Shown one piece after another: positions 56,986-64,000 of a stretch of DNA of 64,000 nucleotides. This DNA is from Pseudomonas parafulva (GTDB lineage Bacteria; Pseudomonadota; Gammaproteobacteria; Pseudomonadales; Pseudomonadaceae), in contig NZ_CP009747.1 of the NCBI RefSeq assembly GCF_000800255.1, forward strand, positions 1,364,001-1,428,000. The letters run 5' to 3'. The translations under genes and the position numbers were made by a program. The notes below the pieces were generated by a model that was not told the DNA's origin, ran no database searches, and saw only the letters and a list, made by a program, of their open reading frames with translations. How positions within the stretch are numbered: the stretch's first letter is position 1; each line of letters starts with the position of its first letter.

Positions 56986-56997
56986 GTGACGTGTTCA

Positions 56998-57079
56998 AGG
57001 AGCAGACAGTGCCTGCTCCTCAAGAAAATCCCGGTTTCCGAGGCGATCCTGCAAGGCGCTGAGGATCCGGGATTTTTTT
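56998..57079 (+). terminator. Terminator region after proP
   Basis: Two hairpins: AGGAGCAG-ACAGTGC-CTGCTCCT at 56998-57020 and AAATCCCGG (57026-57034) pairing with CCGGGATTT (57067-57075), the latter extended inward by ATCCT/AGGAT and followed by seven T (57073-57079). The second is a good rho-independent terminator. Confidence 0.75.
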
Positions 57080-57089
57080 CGCCTGTCAC

Positions 57090-57389
57090 CTACGTGATCG
57101 ATGAGCCTTGACGCTGTTCCAGCAGCGCCCGGGCCATGTTCAGCATGTGCATCAGGGCGAACAACACCTCTCGGGTGGTGCCCTGCTGGTGATTGCCGGT
57201 TTCCTGGGCGGTGGCGGCAGCGCAGCGCAACAGGGCCATGGCATGGGCACTGGCCTGCTCGGACGACACGTCTTCGCGCACGGTCCAGGGCAGCACGTCG
57301 ATGCTGGCGTGGGGCGGGGTAGGGTTGAGGTAGTAGTCGAGAGCGCGGCGTGCCGCTTCGCCGTCCAAATCCTTTTCTGGATGTGTCAT
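57090..57389 (-). CDS. DUF3077-family protein
   Basis: A 99-residue soluble protein of the DUF3077 family, small Pseudomonas proteins of unknown role. Recognisable parts are AARRALDYYLNP near the start, LSxEQASAHAMALLRCAAATA in the middle and REVLFALMHMLNMARALLEQ at the end, all helical. The ATG at 57389 has AGGAT 7 bases upstream; an in-frame ATG 9 bases earlier touches the site. It is divergent from an S24-type repressor gene, with palindromes between, suggesting joint control. Confidence 0.8.
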   Translation of the reverse strand: MTHPEKDLDGEAARRALDYYLNPTPPHASIDVLPWTVREDVSSEQASAHAMALLRCAAATAQETGNHQQGTTREVLFALMHMLNMARALLEQRQGSSIT

Positions 57390-57446
57390 TGGTTTCATCC
57401 TGTTACCTATGAGAGCTGTAGGGAAATCAGTCATTCACGATATTAG

Positions 57447-57494
57447 TACTTAAAGTATTTTTTATCGATCAATTAATAATACAATATGTGTATT
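57447..57494. promoter_or_regulatory. Two palindromic operator candidates between DUF3077 and repressor genes
   Basis: TACTT-A-AAGTA (57447-57457) and AATACA-ATATG-TGTATT (57478-57494) lie in a very AT-rich 138-base divergent spacer. Both share a TAC/GTA core. They are plausible sites for the XRE-type regulator encoded at 57528. Confidence 0.5.
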
Positions 57495-57527
57495 GAGCGC
57501 TGACGGGCAGTCCGTATCGTGCGGGCG

Positions 57528-58184
57528 ATGGAAAAATGGATCGCGCTGGTCAAGCAAAGGATGCGGGAGCTTGGGCTTTCGCAAGAGCAACTCGCCGAAC
57601 GCGTTGGGGTCACCCAAGGTGGCGTCGGTCATTGGCTGCGCGGTACGCGTCAGCCGAAAGTGGCCATGATGAATGATGTGCTGCAGGCATTGGGCCTGGC
57701 GCATCTTCACGTGTCGCTGCGCATGGAGCGCATCGATCAGTTGGCCGAGCGAAGCGGCCGTTATCCCGGCAACGCGCCGGACGACGAAGATCTCCTGCAG
57801 TACATCATGTGCTTCCGCTATCCAGTACTGGCCTGGGCCGAACTGGACGGGCCTTTGCCGCAGGATTGCATCGTCCACGAGCAGACCGATTATTGCGCGC
57901 AGGGCAAGGCGTTCTGGCTCCCGGTGGAAAGCGATGCGATGAGCGCGCCCACCGGTCCCAGTGTGCCCGAGCGTATGCTGGTGCTGGTCGATCCCGGCGT
58001 GCAGGCCGCACCGGGCAAGCTGGTGATCGCCCGACAGAACGGCACATCGGCGGTGTTCCGGCAGTTGCTGGAGGACGGTGGTCAGCGCTACCTGAGCCCG
58101 CTGAATCCGACTTACCCCAAGCTGTTGTGCGGTGAAGACTTGCAGGTGTTGGGTGTGGTGGTGCGTTCGCACGGGCGGCACTGA
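57528..58184 (+). CDS. XRE-type repressor with S24 (LexA/CI-like) C-terminal domain
   Basis: A 218-residue phage-repressor-like protein: helix-turn-helix at residues 1-60 (LVKQRMRELGLSQEQLAERVGVTQGGVGHWLRG) and an S24 peptidase fold at 100-215. The nucleophile position reads VESDAMSAP, so Ser is present, but the position of the catalytic Lys reads AVFRQLLEDGG (Arg), and no Ala-Gly cleavage pair is visible in the linker (RYPVLAWAELDG). Self-cleavage may therefore be lost. The ATG at 57528 follows GCGGGCG; a GTG 9 bases upstream is possible. No phage genes adjoin it. Confidence 0.82.
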   Translation: MEKWIALVKQRMRELGLSQEQLAERVGVTQGGVGHWLRGTRQPKVAMMNDVLQALGLAHLHVSLRMERIDQLAERSGRYPGNAPDDEDLLQYIMCFRYPVLAWAELDGPLPQDCIVHEQTDYCAQGKAFWLPVESDAMSAPTGPSVPERMLVLVDPGVQAAPGKLVIARQNGTSAVFRQLLEDGGQRYLSPLNPTYPKLLCGEDLQVLGVVVRSHGRH

Positions 58185-58387
58185 GGCTGCCCGCCAGATG
58201 GGTCGTTGCCTACACGGCCATCAGTCGTCTCCTAACATGACTGGCATCGTTGTCACCCTTCGCTATTTCCCTTTTCTTACATAACGTCTCCGGTCGCGTC
58301 CGCGCGCCGGTGCCTGTGTCGTGCCTGAGCGCCAGACAGCAGGGCGGCCGACTCGCCTCGCCGCAAGCGGACGCTGTGTTTTTCACC

Positions 58388-58403
58388 TTTACGTAAACGT
58401 CAA
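58388..58403. promoter_or_regulatory. LiuR-like MerR-type operator upstream of acyl-CoA synthetase gene
   Basis: TTTACGTAAACGTCAA matches, as recalled, the motif of LiuR, the MerR-family regulator of leucine/isovalerate and fatty acid degradation in Pseudomonas (reverse complement TTGACGTTTACGTAAA). It lies 65 bases before the synthetase ATG, a usual promoter position. Confidence 0.6.
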
Positions 58404-58467
58404 TCTGCGCCACAGTATCGCTCGCTTGCTTCAGTCATGCCCAGAACAATCACAAGAAGGGACAGCC

Positions 58468-60132
58468 ATGAGTCAACCAAGCTCTACCCAAGGTCGCCAG
58501 GATGTGCCGTTGCTGGACCAGACCCTCGGCCAGGCATTCTATGCCACGGTCGCCCGCTGGCCGGAGCGTGAGGCGCTGGTGGTGCGCCATCAGGGCCTGC
58601 GCTATCGCTGGCGCGAACTGGCCGAGCAGGTCGAGTCGACTGCCCGCGGCCTGATGGCGTTGGGTGTCGCACCCGGCGAGCGGGTCGGTATCTGGGCGCC
58701 GAACTGCGCCCAGTGGTGCATCCTGCAGATCGCCACGGCCAAGATCGGTGCGATCCTGGTGACCATCAACCCCGCGTATCGCAGCGCCGAGCTCGAGTAT
58801 GTGCTGCGACAGTCAGGTTGCAGTTGGCTGGTGTGCGCCGATGCCTTCAAGTCGTCCGACTACCACGCGATGCTGCAGACGCTGTTGCCCGAACTGGCCA
58901 GCCATCCCCTGGCCAGCGAACGCTTGCCTGACCTGCGTGGGGTAATCAGCCTGGCGACCACACCGCCGGCAGGTTTCCTGCCCTGGACGATGTTGGCCGA
59001 GCGCGCGGGGCAAATCGAGGTGGCCGCTTTGCGCGCGCGTGAGTGCGCCCTGCACGACGACCAGGCGGTGAACATCCAGTACACCTCCGGCACCACCGGC
59101 GCGCCCAAAGGCGCCACCTTGAGCCATCACAACATCCTCAACAACGGCTACATGGTGGGTCGCAGCCTTGGATTGAGCGAGCACGATCGCCTGGTGATCC
59201 CGGTCCCGCTTTACCACTGCTTCGGCATGGTCATGGGTAACCTGGGCTGTATCGTCCACGGCAGTACCATGATCTATCCCAACGACGCCTTCGATCCCGA
59301 GCACACGCTGCGCACGGTGGCCGAGGAGCGAGCGACCCTGCTTTACGGCGTGCCGACCATGTTCATCGCCATGCTCGACCATCCGCTGCGCGACCGCCTC
59401 GACCTGTCGAGCCTGCGCAGCGGCATCATGGCCGGTGCCACGTGCCCGATCGAGGTGATGCGTCGGGTGATCGAGCAGATGCACATGGCCCAGGTGCAGA
59501 TCGCCTATGGCATGACCGAGACCAGCCCGGTGTCGTTGCAGACCGGGCCGAACGATGACTTGGAGTTACGCGTGACCACCGTCGGGCGGACCCAGCCACA
59601 GCTCGAAACCAAGCTGGTGGACGAGCAGGGCGAGATCGTTGCGCGCGGTGAGATTGGTGAGTTGTGTACGCGGGGTTACAGCGTGATGCTCGGCTATTGG
59701 AATGATCCAGAGGCGACCGAACGGGCGATCGATGCAGACGGTTGGATGCACACAGGCGATCTGGCTGTGATGGACGAGCAGGGCTATGTGCGCATCGTCG
59801 GACGCAACAAGGACATGATCATCCGCGGTGGCGAAAACATTTATCCGCGCGAATTGGAAGAGTTTCTCCACACCCATCCGGCGGTCGCCGAAGCGCAGGT
59901 GGTGGGCATACCCTGTGAGCGTTTCGGCGAACAGATCGTGGCCTGGATCAAGCTGCATCCCGGGCATAGCGTCACGGTCGAGGCGCTGTCGGACTGGTGC
60001 AAAGCGCGCATCGCACACTTCAAAGTGCCGCGGCATATCCGCTTCGTCGATGAGTTCCCCATGACGGTGACAGGCAAGGTTCAGAAGTTTCGCATGCGCG
60101 AACTGACGATTGCTCAGTTGGAGGGACACTGA
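58468..60132 (+). CDS. AMP-binding acyl-CoA synthetase
   Basis: A 554-residue ANL-superfamily ligase that activates a carboxylic acid with ATP and CoA. Motifs in order: [11 protein letters not shown] at 205-215 (P-loop), YGMTETSP near 348, [27 protein letters not shown] near 425-450, and the catalytic Lys in [13 protein letters not shown] near 535. The sequence is close to medium/long-chain acyl-CoA synthetases used for fatty acids or branched acids. AGAAGGG precedes the ATG. A LiuR-like box upstream suggests a role with branched-chain or isoprenoid acid degradation. Confidence 0.9.
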   Translation: MSQPSSTQGRQDVPLLDQTLGQAFYATVARWPEREALVVRHQGLRYRWRELAEQVESTARGLMALGVAPGERVGIWAPNCAQWCILQIATAKIGAILVTINPAYRSAELEYVLRQSGCSWLVCADAFKSSDYHAMLQTLLPELASHPLASERLPDLRGVISLATTPPAGFLPWTMLAERAGQIEVAALRARECALHDDQAVNIQYTSGTTGAPKGATLSHHNILNNGYMVGRSLGLSEHDRLVIPVPLYHCFGMVMGNLGCIVHGSTMIYPNDAFDPEHTLRTVAEERATLLYGVPTMFIAMLDHPLRDRLDLSSLRSGIMAGATCPIEVMRRVIEQMHMAQVQIAYGMTETSPVSLQTGPNDDLELRVTTVGRTQPQLETKLVDEQGEIVARGEIGELCTRGYSVMLGYWNDPEATERAIDADGWMHTGDLAVMDEQGYVRIVGRNKDMIIRGGENIYPRELEEFLHTHPAVAEAQVVGIPCERFGEQIVAWIKLHPGHSVTVEALSDWCKARIAHFKVPRHIRFVDEFPMTVTGKVQKFRMRELTIAQLEGH

Positions 60133-60181
60133 CCAGCAGAGCACGATCCGCCCCAGGACGGATCAGTGCATTGAACGATCT

Positions 60182-60343
60182 TCACGCCTTGACCGGCGGC
60201 TCATCACTGGGCGGATCGCCCACCGTCGGTGGTACGGTCGGCTTGATCGGCAACGGGTCTGGGTCCTCTTCCGGCAATGGCGGCGGCAGTGTCGGTTCGT
60301 CGATATTCGGATCGGGTGTTTCAGGATTGGTCGGAATGTTCAT
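60182..60343 (-). CDS. Proline- and acid-rich microprotein, 53 aa
   Basis: An ATG at 60343 with GAGG 8 bases upstream opens a 53-codon frame ending at TGA 60182-60184. The product is about 36% Pro with many Asp and Glu: it starts MNIPTNPETPDPNID and ends SDEPPVKA. It has no fold-like hydrophobic core and is probably disordered. Codon use, ribosome site and composition support a real gene, while the Gly/Ser-rich frame on the opposite strand (60171-60443) is its shadow. Similar short Pro-rich proteins occur in Pseudomonas. Function unknown. Confidence 0.7.
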   Translation of the reverse strand: MNIPTNPETPDPNIDEPTLPPPLPEEDPDPLPIKPTVPPTVGDPPSDEPPVKA

Positions 60344-60478
60344 GGCCGGACCTCGTTGGTCTTGCTGGGGTGTTCAGGTACGACAGGCCTTGGGCAGCAA
60401 TCGCTCAATTTTTATGGAACCCCGCTCTAGCCCCAGGCTCTGAACCCTTATCGCCACCAGCCAGGGGAGCAAGGTCCG

Positions 60479-62512
<2,034 letters not shown>

Positions 62513-62539
62513 TCACGGTCGTCTTCCAAGGAGTCCCCC

Positions 62540-64000
<1,461 letters not shown>

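Noticed and set aside
60171..60443. Gly/Ser-rich 90-codon plus-strand frame
   Set aside because: It has no ribosome site and is the complement of the better supported 53-residue proline-rich gene.

Overview
This window is chromosomal DNA from a high-GC gammaproteobacterium, almost certainly a Pseudomonas of the P. putida group. Supporting signs are the gene order pvdQ-lpxH-ppiB-glnS-cysS followed shortly by ilvE and proP, the KatG and PvdQ types, a type-2 ArgC, tandem GlgE-TreS alpha-glucan/trehalose genes, and a CrcY-type small RNA beside an MgtC gene. No rRNA, tRNA, CRISPR array, intact prophage or insertion sequence was seen. Most of the window is dense single-copy chromosome with many one-gene units in alternating directions.

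Layout. 1-13.7 kb: accessory genes for transport and regulation: a small hypothetical, a class C beta-lactamase, an SBF-type transporter, TetR, AhpD-like, CynX-like MFS, a MocR regulator broken by an in-frame amber codon, GNAT, ArgC type 2 divergent from a LysR gene, TetR, CsbD-like, a GlxA-type AraC regulator and a DMT exporter. 13.9-19.6 kb: katG, a membrane diguanylate cyclase, then a YVTN beta-propeller gene behind an orphan FecR. 19.8-23.1 kb: an emrRAB-like multidrug efflux operon whose promoter spacer holds a perfect palindrome. 23.1-28.4 kb: a hybrid histidine kinase, a MocR-type regulator, ccoG and a small DUF3203-like gene. 28.5-30.0 kb: mgtC, a CrcY-like sRNA on the minus strand with its own sigma-54 promoter and upstream activator repeats, and a GNAT gene. 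30.2-38.9 kb: LysE exporter, alpha/beta hydrolase, xthA, GNAT, then tamA-tamB for outer-membrane translocation and assembly. 38.9-41.3 kb: an uncharacterised minus-strand cluster (secreted protein, Mor-type activator, two DUF2589 paralogues). 41.5-50.8 kb: a small membrane protein, Fur-like protein, pvdQ, lpxH, ppiB, glnS, cysS, ilvE and a VOC protein. 50.9-55.3 kb: a 1457-residue LRR/NEL-type E3 ubiquitin-ligase-like effector. 55.5-64 kb: proP, DUF3077 divergent from an S24-type repressor, an acyl-CoA synthetase under a LiuR-like box, a 53-residue proline-rich protein, glgE and the 5' part of treS.

How the parts work together. CrcY would sequester Hfq/Crc through its A-rich motifs and so set catabolite repression. 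tamA and tamB overlap and form one machine. lpxH and ppiB overlap by 4 bases. glnS and cysS are 9 bases apart. GlgE and TreS are successive steps linking trehalose, maltose-1-phosphate and alpha-glucan. The strongest leads for new biology are the sRNA locus, the NEL-type effector in a genus group usually lacking type III secretion, and the Mor/DUF2589 cluster.
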